Shown here: positions 7,156 through 16,182 of the stretch, one piece after another | Layout: each line of letters starts with the position of its first letter | Numbering within the stretch: position 1 is the stretch's first letter | DNA from: an uncultured Eubacteriales bacterium | GTDB taxonomy: Bacteria; Bacillota; Clostridia; Oscillospirales; Oscillospiraceae | Assembly (NCBI GenBank): GCA_900551995.1 | Contig: URXW01000002.1 | Location: 1-64,000 of the forward strand | Direction: 5' to 3' | DNA length: 64,000 bases | Translations under genes and position numbers: made by a program | Notes under the pieces: model-generated | Told to the model about the DNA's origin: nothing | Databases searched by the model: none | The model's input: only the letters and a program-made list of their open reading frames with translations

Positions 7156-9051
7156 ATGAAGAAAAAAGCATTCAAGGCGGAGAGCAAGCGGCTGTTGGAT
7201 CTGATGATCAACTCCATCTACACCCACAAGGAGATATTCCTGCGGGAGATCATCTCCAACGCCTCCGACGCCATCGACAAGCTGTGCTATCTCAGCCTGA
7301 CCGATGACAAGGTGGGCTTGACGCGGGATCAGTTCGAGATCAAGCTGACCGTTGACAAGGAGAACCGGCTGCTGACCGTCAGCGACAACGGCATCGGCAT
7401 GAGCCAGGAGGAGCTGGAGAACAATCTGGGCGTGATCGCGTCCTCCGGCAGCTTCAAGTTCCGGCAGGAGGTGGAGGGTAACGAGAATGCCGACACCGAC
7501 ATTATCGGACAGTTCGGCGTGGGCTTCTACTCCGCCTTTATGGTGGCGGACGAGATCACCGTCATCACCAAAAAGTACGGCGAGGAGCAGGCGTGGCGGT
7601 GGCAGTCCACTGGCGTGGACGGCTACACCATCGAGCCCTGCGAAAAGGCGGTGGTGGGCACGGACATCATCATGCATATCAAGCCCGACACCGAGGAGGA
7701 GAAGGACGAGTACAGCCAGTACCTGCGGGAATACACGCTGCAGCGGCTGGTGAAGAAGTATTCCGACTACATCCGTTTCCCCATCCGCATGGAGGTGACC
7801 CATTCCGTGCGGAAGGAGGGCTGCCCGGAGGACAATCCGGAGTACGAGGACAAGCGGGAGTGGGAGACGCTCAACAGCATGATCCCTCTGTGGCAGCGGA
7901 AGAAGGCGGATGTCAAAAAGGAGGAGTACGACGAATTCTACCAGCAGCGTTTCTTTGACACCAACCCGCCCCTGAGCGTCATCACCGTCGCCGCCGAGGG
8001 CGCGGTGACGTACAAGGCGTTGCTCTTCCTCCCGGAGAAAGCCCCTCTGCGGTACTACTCCGAGGAGTTTGAGGGCGGCTTGCAGCTGTATTCCGCCGGC
8101 GTGATGATCATGGACAAGTGCAAGGATCTGCTGCCGGAGTGCTTCAACTTCGTCCGCGGCGTGGTGGAGTCCCCCGATTTGAGCCTGAACATCTCCCGCG
8201 AGCTTTTGCAGCACGACCGGCAGCTGAAGCTGATCGGTGCGAATCTGGAGAAGAAGGTCAAGGGCGAGCTGGAGCGGCTGCTGCGGGACGACAGGGAGAA
8301 GTACGAGTCCTTCTGGCAGAGCTTCGGGCGGCAGATCAAGCTGAGTGCCATGGACAATTACGGCGCGAAGAAAGAGATGCTCCAGGATCTGATGCTGTTC
8401 TACTCCTCTACGGAGAAGAAGTTGGTGACGCTGGCGGAGTACGTCTCCCGGATGCAGGAGGGGCAGAAGTACATCTACTTCGCCTCCGGCGACACGGTGG
8501 ACGCGGTGGATCATATCCCCCAGACGGAGCTGCTGAAAGAGCGGGGCATGGAGATCCTGTACTTCACCGACAAGGCGGACGAGTTCCTGTCCGACATCCT
8601 GCGGACGTATCAGGACAAGCCCTTCCGCTCCGCCACCGACGGCGACCTGGATCTGCCCGGCGAGGCGGAGAAGAAGGAGCAGGACGACCAGCAGTATAAG
8701 GACTCCTTCGCCTTCATCAAGGAGGCGTTGGAGGGCAAGGTGGACGAGGTGAAGGCGTCCGGACGGCTCAAGACCCACCCGGTGTGTCTCAGCAGCGGCG
8801 AGGGCGTGACCTTCGAGATGGAGAAGTACTTCCGGGCGGCGCAGCCGGAGCTGGAGCTGAAGGCCAAGCGGATCTTGGAGCTTAACGTGGATCACCCGGC
8901 GTTTGCCGCCTTCGAGAAGGCGCGGCTCACCGACCCGGAGCGCGCCAAAAAGTACGCGCAGGTGTTCTTGCATCAGGCGGAGCTGATCGCGGGGCTGCCC
9001 GTGGACGATCCCACGGCGTACACCGACCTGCTGTGCTCCCTGTGGCAGTGA
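7156..9051 (+). CDS. htpG: HSP90-family molecular chaperone HtpG
   Basis: This 631-residue cytosolic ATP-dependent chaperone has the full GHKL ATPase N-domain: the helix REIISNASDAIDKL, the DNGIGM nucleotide motif, and GQFGVGFYSAF of the lid. The middle domain includes the catalytic-loop segment with SLNISRELLQ, and the C-terminal dimerisation domain is complete. The length is normal. The ATG at 7156 lies about 10 bases after GGAGATATG. It appears monocistronic. The downstream sequence is a repeat element followed by a terminator. Confidence 0.97.
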   Translation: MKKKAFKAESKRLLDLMINSIYTHKEIFLREIISNASDAIDKLCYLSLTDDKVGLTRDQFEIKLTVDKENRLLTVSDNGIGMSQEELENNLGVIASSGSFKFRQEVEGNENADTDIIGQFGVGFYSAFMVADEITVITKKYGEEQAWRWQSTGVDGYTIEPCEKAVVGTDIIMHIKPDTEEEKDEYSQYLREYTLQRLVKKYSDYIRFPIRMEVTHSVRKEGCPEDNPEYEDKREWETLNSMIPLWQRKKADVKKEEYDEFYQQRFFDTNPPLSVITVAAEGAVTYKALLFLPEKAPLRYYSEEFEGGLQLYSAGVMIMDKCKDLLPECFNFVRGVVESPDLSLNISRELLQHDRQLKLIGANLEKKVKGELERLLRDDREKYESFWQSFGRQIKLSAMDNYGAKKEMLQDLMLFYSSTEKKLVTLAEYVSRMQEGQKYIYFASGDTVDAVDHIPQTELLKERGMEILYFTDKADEFLSDILRTYQDKPFRSATDGDLDLPGEAEKKEQDDQQYKDSFAFIKEALEGKVDEVKASGRLKTHPVCLSSGEGVTFEMEKYFRAAQPELELKAKRILELNVDHPAFAAFEKARLTDPERAKKYAQVFLHQAELIAGLPVDDPTAYTDLLCSLWQ

Positions 9052-9239
9052 AATAATGCCGGTATTTTCGTGCCGCGAAGCGGCACGAAAATACTCGCTT
9101 CGCTCCACGCACGCCTTGCAGAGCAAGGCTTAGCGCGGCATTTGATCCGATTCGAGGCGGGCTTCGCCCCCTCGAGCTCCCCCCCCCCCGTGAGGCGGAA
9201 AGACTGCACGCACGGCAGGGGTTTATCGACACGCAGAAA
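9049..9239 (+). repeat. Dispersed hairpin-rich 3' element, copy A
   Basis: About 190 bp starting at the htpG stop codon (TGAAATAATGCC) closely match 19245-19429. The first 130 bp are nearly identical and the rest is similar. It contains three successive stem-loops: a perfect 14-bp stem at 9063-9093 with a GAA loop, a GCCTTGC/GCAAGGC stem, and a GCGGGC/GCCCCC-type stem. It ends at a terminator. It may be a REP/MITE-like element or a structured 3' UTR. Confidence 0.85.
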
Positions 9240-9270
9240 CATCCCCGGCAGGTGCCGGGGATGTTTCTTT
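9237..9270 (+). terminator. Terminator after htpG and repeat A
   Basis: A perfect 14-bp stem (9237-9250 with 9253-9266) is followed by a T-rich tail at 9264-9270. Confidence 0.85.
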
Positions 9271-9310
9271 GCAATTTACGCAATTTACGCGAAAAACGGC
9301 AGGGGAGGGG

Positions 9311-10048
9311 TCATTCGGTGGTGTGGTGCTCCTTGCCGAAGTGCAGCTCACGCATACCCTCCACCTCGTCACAGATAGCTTTCAGATTGCAGGAGCCGCA
9401 GTCGGTGGGCATACCCTCCAGAATTTTTGTCAGACTCAGGGTGATGTCCCTGACGGTCTTGGCGTTCCGGGACAGAGCGTCGTAGTCCGCGTCCGGGGCG
9501 GTGATAAACAGCAGCTTCACCGCCAGAATGTGGGGGTTCCGCCGGTAGTGGCGGATGAAGTCCGCGCCCACGCGCCGGAAGTCCATGCCGCTTCTCACGG
9601 CGTCCCGGCTGATACGCACCTGCTCACGGCTGCTCTCGGAGCTGGTTCGCATCATGTAGCCCTTGGGGAACACGCGGTACTTGACGAAGTCCATGTCCTG
9701 AATGGCGCGGAAGGCTTGCTCCGTGTCGTCCTCGTCGTCGGACTCGATGTCGCCCACCCGCAGCAGGGCGATGCGGGCGTAGCTGCTGTCGCCGTTCAGC
9801 TCGTTCAGATCGGAGCCAAAGACCAGTATCTCGTCTCTGGGCACCAGCTCCGGCGAGGTGGTGACACAGGTGAAGTTCACGGCATCCTTGCCGCTGCCGC
9901 CCAGCTCGTAGGCGGCGTCCCGGAGCATGACCAGCTCGAAGGCACCGGTGTCCTCCCACGCGTCGGCGGGGTCGTAGGGATATACGCGGGGAACGGAGGA
10001 GCCGGTCAGCCTCTCCACGCCGCGGATGATGGTGTTGTAAAGCTCCAT
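9311..10048 (-). CDS. Protein resembling part of acetyl-CoA synthase/CODH beta subunit
   Basis: This 245-residue soluble protein ends with the cysteine motif DCGSCNLKAICDEVEG followed by RELHFG. I associate this motif with acetyl-CoA synthase/CO dehydrogenase beta-subunit-like proteins that sit in clusters with hydroxyacyl-CoA-dehydratase-type genes. It is far shorter than a full synthase (over 450 residues), so it can be only one domain or a paralogue. It is the last gene of the minus-strand operon, and its start overlaps the stop of the 55-residue gene (TGATG). The function is not established. Its operon mates (CooC-like ATPase, iron-sulfur proteins) favour a metallocofactor role. Confidence 0.5.
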   Translation of the reverse strand: MELYNTIIRGVERLTGSSVPRVYPYDPADAWEDTGAFELVMLRDAAYELGGSGKDAVNFTCVTTSPELVPRDEILVFGSDLNELNGDSSYARIALLRVGDIESDDEDDTEQAFRAIQDMDFVKYRVFPKGYMMRTSSESSREQVRISRDAVRSGMDFRRVGADFIRHYRRNPHILAVKLLFITAPDADYDALSRNAKTVRDITLSLTKILEGMPTDCGSCNLKAICDEVEGMRELHFGKEHHTTE

Positions 10049-10215
10049 CAGAATTTGATGTCCTGCTTCTTGCGGTCAAAGATCCTGTTGACCTGCACGT
10101 AAGCCCAGCCCAGCAGCTTCTGGTCGAGATTCCAGAAATAGACCACGAACAGCGCGGTCACCGCCACCGCCAGTATGCGGATAAGCTTGAGAATGAATTT
10201 CAAAGCCTTGCACAT
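10048..10215 (-). CDS. 55-residue single-pass membrane protein
   Basis: This small gene starts at 10215 with AAGGAGG about 8 bases upstream. It encodes a basic start (MCKALKFILKLIR), a hydrophobic helix at about residues 12-28 (ILAVAVTALFVVYFW) and a charged tail ending in QDIKF. Its stop overlaps the next start as TGATG, and 32 bases separate it from the activase gene, so it belongs to the operon. It may tether the iron-sulfur complex to the membrane. No homologue is recognised. Confidence 0.65.
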   Translation of the reverse strand: MCKALKFILKLIRILAVAVTALFVVYFWNLDQKLLGWAYVQVNRIFDRKKQDIKF

Positions 10216-10247
10216 AAGTATAGCCTCCTTCCTTGATGAGAGGGGAT

Positions 10248-11042
10248 TCAGGCGCGCGCCATGCCCTTCTGGCGGGCGTACTCGGCGGCACCCAGCGCGC
10301 CCATAAGCTGTGGGTCGGTCTTGAGGTCGATGACCTTCAGCTTCAGCACGTGCTCAATGGCCTTCTTCAGACCCGCGTTCTTGGCGCAGCCGCCGGTGAG
10401 GGTGATGGCGTCCGTGGCACCCGCCTTCTTGCTCATCACGAAGCAACGCTTTGCCACCGCCATCTGGATGCCGGCGGCGATCTCGTCCATGGGCTTGCCC
10501 TCGCCCACCAGCGTGATGACCTCGCTCTCGGCGAACACGGTGCACTGCGCCGTGATGGGGATAATGTTCTTTGCCGTGAGGGACAGATTGGAGAACTCCG
10601 GCAGCGTCATCTCGAAGGAGCGCGCCATGGCCTCGTAGAACCGCCCCGTGCCGGCGGCGCACTTGTCGTTCATGGCGAAGTTCTTCACGGTGCCGTCGGT
10701 GTCGATGGAGATACCCTTCACGTCCTGGCCGCCGATGTCGATGATCGCCTTCACCGTGGGGTCGGTGACGTGTACGCCCATGGCGTGACAGGAGATCTCG
10801 GAGATGTTTTCGTCGGCGAAGGGCACCTTGTTGCGCCCGTAGCCGGTGCCGATGAGATACCCCAGCTCCTCGGAGGACTTCAAGCCCACCTTGTGCAGCA
10901 CCTCTTCCATAGCCAGCTTTGCGGAGATTTCGGAATTGATCTTACTGCGGATGGTCGTATCGGCGCAGATATTGCCGTTTTCATCCAGTATCACCGCCTT
11001 AGTATAAGTGGAACCCACATCACAGCCGCCGTAGTATTTCAT
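10248..11042 (-). CDS. Acyl-CoA dehydratase activase-type ATPase (HgdC/BadG family)
   Basis: This 264-residue ASKHA-fold ATPase couples ATP hydrolysis to low-potential electron transfer into 2-hydroxyacyl-CoA-dehydratase-type proteins. The phosphate-binding loop is GGCDVGSTYTK at residues 5-15. The two cysteines that bridge the dimer's [4Fe-4S] cluster are C128 (DKCAAGTGRF) and C167 (AQCTVFAESE). A second nucleotide loop is LTGGCAKN. The start MKYYGG at 11042 has AAAGGAGT upstream; a longer in-frame reading to 11333 would overlap the preceding gene. Its partners are the two proteins encoded upstream. Confidence 0.9.
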   Translation of the reverse strand: MKYYGGCDVGSTYTKAVILDENGNICADTTIRSKINSEISAKLAMEEVLHKVGLKSSEELGYLIGTGYGRNKVPFADENISEISCHAMGVHVTDPTVKAIIDIGGQDVKGISIDTDGTVKNFAMNDKCAAGTGRFYEAMARSFEMTLPEFSNLSLTAKNIIPITAQCTVFAESEVITLVGEGKPMDEIAAGIQMAVAKRCFVMSKKAGATDAITLTGGCAKNAGLKKAIEHVLKLKVIDLKTDPQLMGALGAAEYARQKGMARA

Positions 11043-11080
11043 AGTCGCAAACTCCTTTTTCTGTGTAGTAAGTAGATGGA

Positions 11081-12868
11081 TCACATACAGTTTTCGTCGT
11101 CGAAATCGCAGAGAGTGGGGTCGATAGGCTCGGCGCGCATGACGGTACGCATATACTCGTTGACCTTGTCGCGCATGGTCTTGCGGGAGACGGTGCGGGG
11201 ATCCATCAGATCGTGCTCGATCCAGATCAGATGGTAGCCGCGCTCGCGCCCCTGCTCGTCCAGAATACCCTGCACGGTGGCCATGTTCTTGCAGGCTACG
11301 TTCTGGTACATGATGATGACGTTGGCGTTCCACGCCTCACACTGCCGCCACAGCTCGTCTACCACGTGCTGGTAGCCGCCGTTGGTGTGGCGGCGCATGA
11401 CCATGCGCTCGTACAGACGGGCCAGATCCCGCAGAGCCTCCTCCTTGTCCTCCGTCTCCAGCGGCTTGGTGAAGTTCAGGGACTCCATCTCCACCAGAAC
11501 GTCGATGCCCCAGCAGTTCGCCAGCCAGTTGGAGAAATTGGCGTAGTAGTGGGCGGGGCAGCTCCACACGATGGCGCGGTAGCGCATCTTGCCGATCCAC
11601 GCCTCGTCCCTGCGCTCGTAGGACTGCATCAGCAGGTCGTTGACCTTGCGGAACGTCTTGATAACACGGGGGTCGATACCGCCGTCCATCTCGTAATTCC
11701 ACTTGCGGAACAGCTCATAGCTGGGGCCGATGATCTGGGGATGGGCGGTCTTGTTGACCTCCCACTTCTCCAGCTCGTACTTCGTCTCCTCGTTGAAACG
11801 CTTCATGGCGGCGAAATAGGCGTCCCAGCTCCACTTGGCGCCGGTCTGTTCCTCGATGAACCGGATGCACGCCCGGATGTCCTCCGTGCCCATCTGCACC
11901 GTCTCCTCGTCCTCGTAGCGGACGGGGAAGCACAGGTGGAACACCGGCAGGTGGGGGAAGCGGCGGGACATATAGCTGGACGCCATGGTGGAGCCGTCGC
12001 AGGGCATGGAGGAGGAGATGAAGCACTTGCCCATGTGGGGCAGGGCGTCGATGACCAGTGCGCCGCACTCGGAGGACGGCACGGGGCAGCAGTCGGCGGG
12101 CAGGCCGAAGGACTCCACCGCGTCGATGTAGGGAACGCAGGTGAGTTGGTCGATCTCGGAGACGAGGAACACCGGCATCAGCTGGTAGGGGATACCCAGC
12201 AGGTCAGGGAAGCCCGCCATCAGCTGTCCCATGGTCATCTCGTCGAACAGCACCACCTTCTTGTTCAGCTCGCGGCTGTTGCCGTTCTTTTCGTCGCACT
12301 TGGCGAGGAACACCAGGTTCTCCGCCACGTAGCGGAAGATGTCATAGGTCATCAGATGGCTCATTTTCAGAGCGTTGCCCCGCTGCCCCATGGTGTTCTT
12401 ATCCATGAAGCTCACGCAGCACATATAGGAGATCATCCAACGGTACCAGAACGTGGTGTTCAGCGCGGGGATCAGATCCTTGGAGAAGGTGGCCAGCAGC
12501 ATCCCCCAGACCTTCAGCCAGCCGGTGAAGTCGATGAGGGTGCTCTCCACGCCGCGCCACTCCCGGCGGACGGTGGCCATGTCGCCCTTGCGGTACAGCG
12601 TACCCAGATGCTTTTCGCCGTTTTTCAGCAGCTCCATGCGCTCCGCGCCGGTCATGGCGGCGACGGCCTTTGCCTCGCGCTTCACACGCGCCACGTTGTC
12701 CAGAAGGTGATCCTTCTGCTTGGCGGCAAACGCCCGCCAGTCCGTCTCCTTGAACAGCTCAAGGGCGATGGAGCCGAACTCCTTCAGATTGGCGGCCTGC
12801 GCCCTCCAGTCCATCTCCGTCTTGGCGCGGAAAAATTCGGGGTTGGGGAATTTCTTCTTGCGAGCCAT
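11081..12868 (-). CDS. 2-hydroxyacyl-CoA dehydratase-type iron-sulfur protein, large (595 residues)
   Basis: This protein is considerably larger than the usual 380-430-residue HgdA/HgdB subunits, with about 150 extra N-terminal residues of charged helix. The body contains spaced cysteines (LTCVPYIDA, ADCCPVPSSECG, SSSMPCDGS, WSCPAHYYANF) in the style of the dehydratase family, which bind [4Fe-4S] or double-cubane clusters. Its start overlaps the stop of the 399-residue gene (TGATG), implying a heterodimer. The substrate is unknown: it could be a dehydratase, a benzoyl-CoA-reductase-like enzyme or a double-cubane-cluster reductase. Confidence 0.75.
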   Translation of the reverse strand: MARKKKFPNPEFFRAKTEMDWRAQAANLKEFGSIALELFKETDWRAFAAKQKDHLLDNVARVKREAKAVAAMTGAERMELLKNGEKHLGTLYRKGDMATVRREWRGVESTLIDFTGWLKVWGMLLATFSKDLIPALNTTFWYRWMISYMCCVSFMDKNTMGQRGNALKMSHLMTYDIFRYVAENLVFLAKCDEKNGNSRELNKKVVLFDEMTMGQLMAGFPDLLGIPYQLMPVFLVSEIDQLTCVPYIDAVESFGLPADCCPVPSSECGALVIDALPHMGKCFISSSMPCDGSTMASSYMSRRFPHLPVFHLCFPVRYEDEETVQMGTEDIRACIRFIEEQTGAKWSWDAYFAAMKRFNEETKYELEKWEVNKTAHPQIIGPSYELFRKWNYEMDGGIDPRVIKTFRKVNDLLMQSYERRDEAWIGKMRYRAIVWSCPAHYYANFSNWLANCWGIDVLVEMESLNFTKPLETEDKEEALRDLARLYERMVMRRHTNGGYQHVVDELWRQCEAWNANVIIMYQNVACKNMATVQGILDEQGRERGYHLIWIEHDLMDPRTVSRKTMRDKVNEYMRTVMRAEPIDPTLCDFDDENCM

Positions 12869-14067
12869 CAGTTCGCACCTCCGTTCAGCTTGTGGAGCTT
12901 TTTGATCTCCAGCGATTCTACGAATGCCTGCACACGGGTACGCAGCTGTCCGGAGCTGCCGTTGTTGTACAGACGGTCAATACTCAGCACGGGCCAGTTG
13001 TACTCCTCGTGCATGATGTGGCTCACCAGTGCGCGCTCAAAGCCCCAGTAGTCGCAGTATTTCATCTGCTCGTAGATGATACCGTCGGCGTGGAACTCCC
13101 GGGCGAGGCGATCCGCCGTCTCCCGCCGCTGCAGGACCTTCTCATCGGCGATGTAGCGAGCACACTCGGAATGCTGCATAATGTGCATACAGAGCTGGGG
13201 CAGGGCGTCCTCGTCGTCCCGGAGCTGGATGATCTCCCGTCCGGGGGTGGAGCCGAAGCAGTAGCGGTCGGACACCACCAGCGCGCCGCAGCCCTCAATG
13301 AGCTTCGTCAGGCTGGGGTCGTCGATCTCGCTGCCCACGATGGCGACTCTGGCGCGGAAGGCGGGCTTGGGGTCGGGCTTGCGCTTTTTCAGCTCCGTCA
13401 GCGACTCCCGCAGATAGGGGAGGATCAGATACTTGGGACACGTGAAGCTCACCAGATTCAGCACGTGGAACTCATAGCCGGTGATGACCGGGTTTTCCTC
13501 CTTACGCATCTCGCCGATCTCGCTGATGATGGCGCAGACCTCGTTGTGCTCCGCCACCGCCCTGCGTATGGCGTCGTCGGAGGTGTCCACGCCGTATTTC
13601 TCCGCCAGCGGCTCCAGCAGGCGGCGGCGCATCTGCTTGACATAGGAATCCAGCGTGTAGTCCGTGATCTTGTAGGGTATGTCGCAGTGGGTGACGAAGA
13701 AATTGGGCTTGTCGTTCATTTGCAGGATCTCGAAGTGCTCCATGGCGCGGTTCATCATGGAGCAGGCGTCCACGCCTGCCAGCGCGTCAAGGAACTGATA
13801 GCCGCCCTCCATGCCCCGCTCTACCAGCGCACGGGCGTATTCGCAGGTGTAGTTGGACATATAATAGGTGGCGATGTCCAGCGACCCTGTGCGGGGGGCG
13901 CGGAGCCGGACGGAGAAGCAGCCGGGCAGGTTCAGCAGCGGCTCCGGCATGTGGTAGCACGTATAGCCGATGGCGAGCTTACCCTCTGTCTGCGCCTGCT
14001 TCACCAGATCGTTGTCGGCATTCTCCAGCAGGCTTTCGAAGTAGATCAGATGCTTCAAGTCTCTCAA
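12868..14067 (-). CDS. 2-hydroxyacyl-CoA dehydratase-type iron-sulfur protein (399 residues)
   Basis: The size and cysteine pattern match the HgdB/BadD/double-cubane-cluster family: GYTCYHMPEP near residue 35, DACSMMNR, ATP-activase-partner region SFTCPKY, DRYCFGS, and KYCDYWGFERAL near the C-terminus. Translation seems to start at TTG (14067) with a GGAGAGAGG site 8-10 bases upstream; no ATG or GTG is better placed. It is coupled to the 595-residue partner by an overlapping stop and start. Lack of neighbouring CoA ligase or transferase genes argues against a simple 2-hydroxyacyl-CoA fermentation enzyme. Confidence 0.78.
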   Translation of the reverse strand: MRDLKHLIYFESLLENADNDLVKQAQTEGKLAIGYTCYHMPEPLLNLPGCFSVRLRAPRTGSLDIATYYMSNYTCEYARALVERGMEGGYQFLDALAGVDACSMMNRAMEHFEILQMNDKPNFFVTHCDIPYKITDYTLDSYVKQMRRRLLEPLAEKYGVDTSDDAIRRAVAEHNEVCAIISEIGEMRKEENPVITGYEFHVLNLVSFTCPKYLILPYLRESLTELKKRKPDPKPAFRARVAIVGSEIDDPSLTKLIEGCGALVVSDRYCFGSTPGREIIQLRDDEDALPQLCMHIMQHSECARYIADEKVLQRRETADRLAREFHADGIIYEQMKYCDYWGFERALVSHIMHEEYNWPVLSIDRLYNNGSSGQLRTRVQAFVESLEIKKLHKLNGGAN

Positions 14068-14098
14068 GAATTACACCTCTCTCCTGATATAGTTCAGT

Positions 14099-14863
14099 TT
14101 ATAAAATCTCCAGCTTGGTCAGGGCTTCGCGTGCGCCGAGGAGGATAGGGGAGTTTTCCGGCAGGTCAAAAACACTGAGACCCTGAATGTCGTTGGCGGC
14201 GTGATGGGCGTCGCTGCCGACGGTGGCAAGGAGCTCGGTGCCGTTGATATGGACATAGGGGAGCAGGGCGGGGTCGGTCACCCGGTTGACGACGGCACCG
14301 CAGCGGTCATACATCACCAGCTCGTCCGCCACGCGCCGGATGGTGTCGATGACCTGGGTGCCCTTGCGGCTGGGGTCGGTGACGAGCACCAGATGGGTGA
14401 CCTTCTCCATGACCCGGCGGTTGATCTGCTCAATGCCCGCCTCGCCGTCGATGACCACATAGTCGAAGTCATTGGCAAGCAGGTGAATGACCTCCTTCAG
14501 ATAGGCGTTGACCTTACAGTAGCAGCCCGCCGTCTCCGGACGCCCGATGGCAAGGAAGGAGAAGCTCTGATGCTCCACCATGGTGTCGAAAATGCGGTAG
14601 CGTGCCTCGCTCAGCAGCTCGATGGCCTCCCGGGGCGCGCCGTTCTCCACGGAGGCGACGATGCTCTTGCGGATGTCGTCCAGCGTCTCCCGCACCTCCA
14701 CGCCCAGCGCGGTGGACAGCCCCACGGCGGGGTCGGCGTCGATGGCGAGGATGCGCTTGTGGGGGTACGCCTCCGCCAGCAGCCGCACAAAGGCGGCGGA
14801 AAGGGAGGTCTTGCCCACGCCGCCCTTACCGGCGACGGCGATGATCTTGGGGGAATGTGGCAA
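14099..14863 (-). CDS. CooC-like nickel-insertion ATPase (MinD/ParA family)
   Basis: This 254-residue P-loop ATPase has the deviant Walker A GKGGVGKTSL at residues 12-21 and the switch region IDGEAGIEQINRR. C114-Y-C116 forms the CxC motif that in CooC binds Ni or Zn between two subunits. CooC proteins mature the nickel-iron cluster of CO dehydrogenase or acetyl-CoA synthase. Translation starts at TTG with AAAGGACG upstream. It is the first gene of the operon. No catalytic CODH is present in the window, so its client may be the ACS-like or dehydratase-like proteins, or an enzyme encoded elsewhere. Confidence 0.85.
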   Translation of the reverse strand: MPHSPKIIAVAGKGGVGKTSLSAAFVRLLAEAYPHKRILAIDADPAVGLSTALGVEVRETLDDIRKSIVASVENGAPREAIELLSEARYRIFDTMVEHQSFSFLAIGRPETAGCYCKVNAYLKEVIHLLANDFDYVVIDGEAGIEQINRRVMEKVTHLVLVTDPSRKGTQVIDTIRRVADELVMYDRCGAVVNRVTDPALLPYVHINGTELLATVGSDAHHAANDIQGLSVFDLPENSPILLGAREALTKLEIL

Positions 14864-15157
14864 CGGTTCTCACGTCCTTTCGCCGGCAGGGAGGAGAGCC
14901 CGCGCCGGCAGGTGATCGGCAGGCGAGCCCGGCAGCCCCGCCGGGAGGGGATGGACTGCGGGGAGACAGAGTGGCGATTATACCACGGAAAGCGTCGCGC
15001 CTGCCCGATTTCGTTAAAATCCTAACATTATGATACCATGAATACCGGCAAATTGCAACGAATGTTTCGCTGTTTTGCGGTGATTTTTGGTACATTTGCG
15101 CCAATCTGACGGTGAAAACGATGCTGTTTCTTGCGACGATTTTCTGTGATTGCCCCT
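14864..15157. other. Divergent intergenic region between the cooC-like operon and the nucleoside kinase
   Basis: The left half (14864-14976) is a GC-rich leader of the minus operon with repeated TGCCGGCG units, able to fold but matching no riboswitch I know. The right half (about 14986-15157) is A/T-richer and carries no convincing gene. Confidence 0.5.
14977..14985 (-). promoter_or_regulatory. Extended -10 promoter of the cooC-like operon
   Basis: On the minus strand TGG-TATAAT (14985-14977) forms an extended -10. No good -35 lies 17 bases further up. It leaves a leader of about 105 bases before the TTG start. Confidence 0.55.
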
Positions 15158-15186
15158 TTGACGTAGTGCCCGTAGTGTGCTATAAT
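15158..15186 (+). promoter_or_regulatory. Promoter of the nucleoside kinase genes
   Basis: TTGACG (15158-15163) and TATAAT (15181-15186) are separated by 17 bases, about 45 bases before the start codon. Confidence 0.8.
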
Positions 15187-15232
15187 AGCACGTACTATTT
15201 TGGAGAGTTTCCTTCTTGAAAGGAGAGACCTT

Positions 15233-16159
15233 ATGCGTATAATCGACATTGAATCCATCAATCAGGCGATGAACAACGAGACGCAGTTCGTCCAACGCTG
15301 TGAGGAGGTATTCCACGACAAGGTGGCGTCCGCCGCCTCCACCATTCTGGCGGGAGGACGGGAGCGGCGTATCGTGGCGTTGACCGGCCCCTCCGGCAGC
15401 GGCAAGACCACCACCGCCATGCGTCTGCGGGACTATCTGGAGAATCTGGGCGTGAAGGTCTGCCTTCTGAGCATGGATAATTTCTTCCTGCCTCTGGAGA
15501 AGCGTCCGCCGGAGGCGACGGACTGGGAGTCGCCCTACTGCGTCAACGTGGAGCTGCTGCTGAGCTGCATCGGGCGGCTGCTGGACGGCAAGCTGGTGGA
15601 CATCCCGTGGTACGACTTCAAAACCGGCACCACCGGCGGCTACAAGCCCATGCAGGGCGACAAGGACTGCATCGTGATCGCCGAGGGCATCCACATGCTG
15701 AATCCGCTTATCTTCGACAAGATCCGCGGTGCCGCCACCGGCGTGTACGTGGCACCTCGCACCCGCATCCTCACCAACGAGGACAGGGTGGTGCGCCCGG
15801 AGCAGCTGCGCGTGGCGCGGCGTCTCATCCGGGACTACCACACGCGCGGCCACTCCCTGCGGGAGACGGTGGAGCGGGCGGAGAGCGTCAACGCCGGCGA
15901 GGTGAACTATATCCGCCCCTACAAGAACAACGCCGCCATACACATTGACTCCTTCCACGACTACGAGGTGTGTATTCTGGCGAAGTATCTGGGCAATATC
16001 CCCAACATTCGCGAGGAGTTGACGGCGGAGTATATGGAGGAGCACGACCTCACCGACCTGATCCGGGTGGTGGAGAGCGTGCCGCCGCTGCACACGCCGT
16101 ATGTGCCGCTGAACTCCATCGTCCGCGAGTTCGTGGGCGGCAGCTGCTATGAATATTGA
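15233..16159 (+). CDS. Uridine kinase-family nucleoside kinase
   Basis: This 308-residue P-loop kinase has Walker A GPSGSGKTTTAMRL near residue 53, a lid and base region with SMDNFFLPLEKRP, and the IAEGIHMLNP strand typical of uridine kinase/phosphoribulokinase folds. It is longer than bacterial Udk (about 210 residues), with extra N- and C-terminal stretches as in a clostridial nucleoside-kinase branch. The start at 15233 has AAAGGAGAG upstream. It is probably co-transcribed with the cytidylate-kinase-like gene. The substrate (uridine, cytidine or other) is not certain. Confidence 0.8.
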   Translation: MRIIDIESINQAMNNETQFVQRCEEVFHDKVASAASTILAGGRERRIVALTGPSGSGKTTTAMRLRDYLENLGVKVCLLSMDNFFLPLEKRPPEATDWESPYCVNVELLLSCIGRLLDGKLVDIPWYDFKTGTTGGYKPMQGDKDCIVIAEGIHMLNPLIFDKIRGAATGVYVAPRTRILTNEDRVVRPEQLRVARRLIRDYHTRGHSLRETVERAESVNAGEVNYIRPYKNNAAIHIDSFHDYEVCILAKYLGNIPNIREELTAEYMEEHDLTDLIRVVESVPPLHTPYVPLNSIVREFVGGSCYEY

Positions 16160-16182
16160 GCCAACAAGGGAGGTATCATACT

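Noticed and set aside
6769..9126. Very long open frame on the minus strand opposite htpG, and similar ones opposite kamD, feoB and the DUF1538 gene
   Set aside because: They mirror highly biased GC-rich genes, have low-complexity Leu/Gly/His/Val composition, no ribosome sites and no recognisable domains.
9070..9378. Open frames running through the two repeat copies (also 19266-19541)
   Set aside because: They read through hairpins and terminators and diverge after the repeat; no start signals are present.
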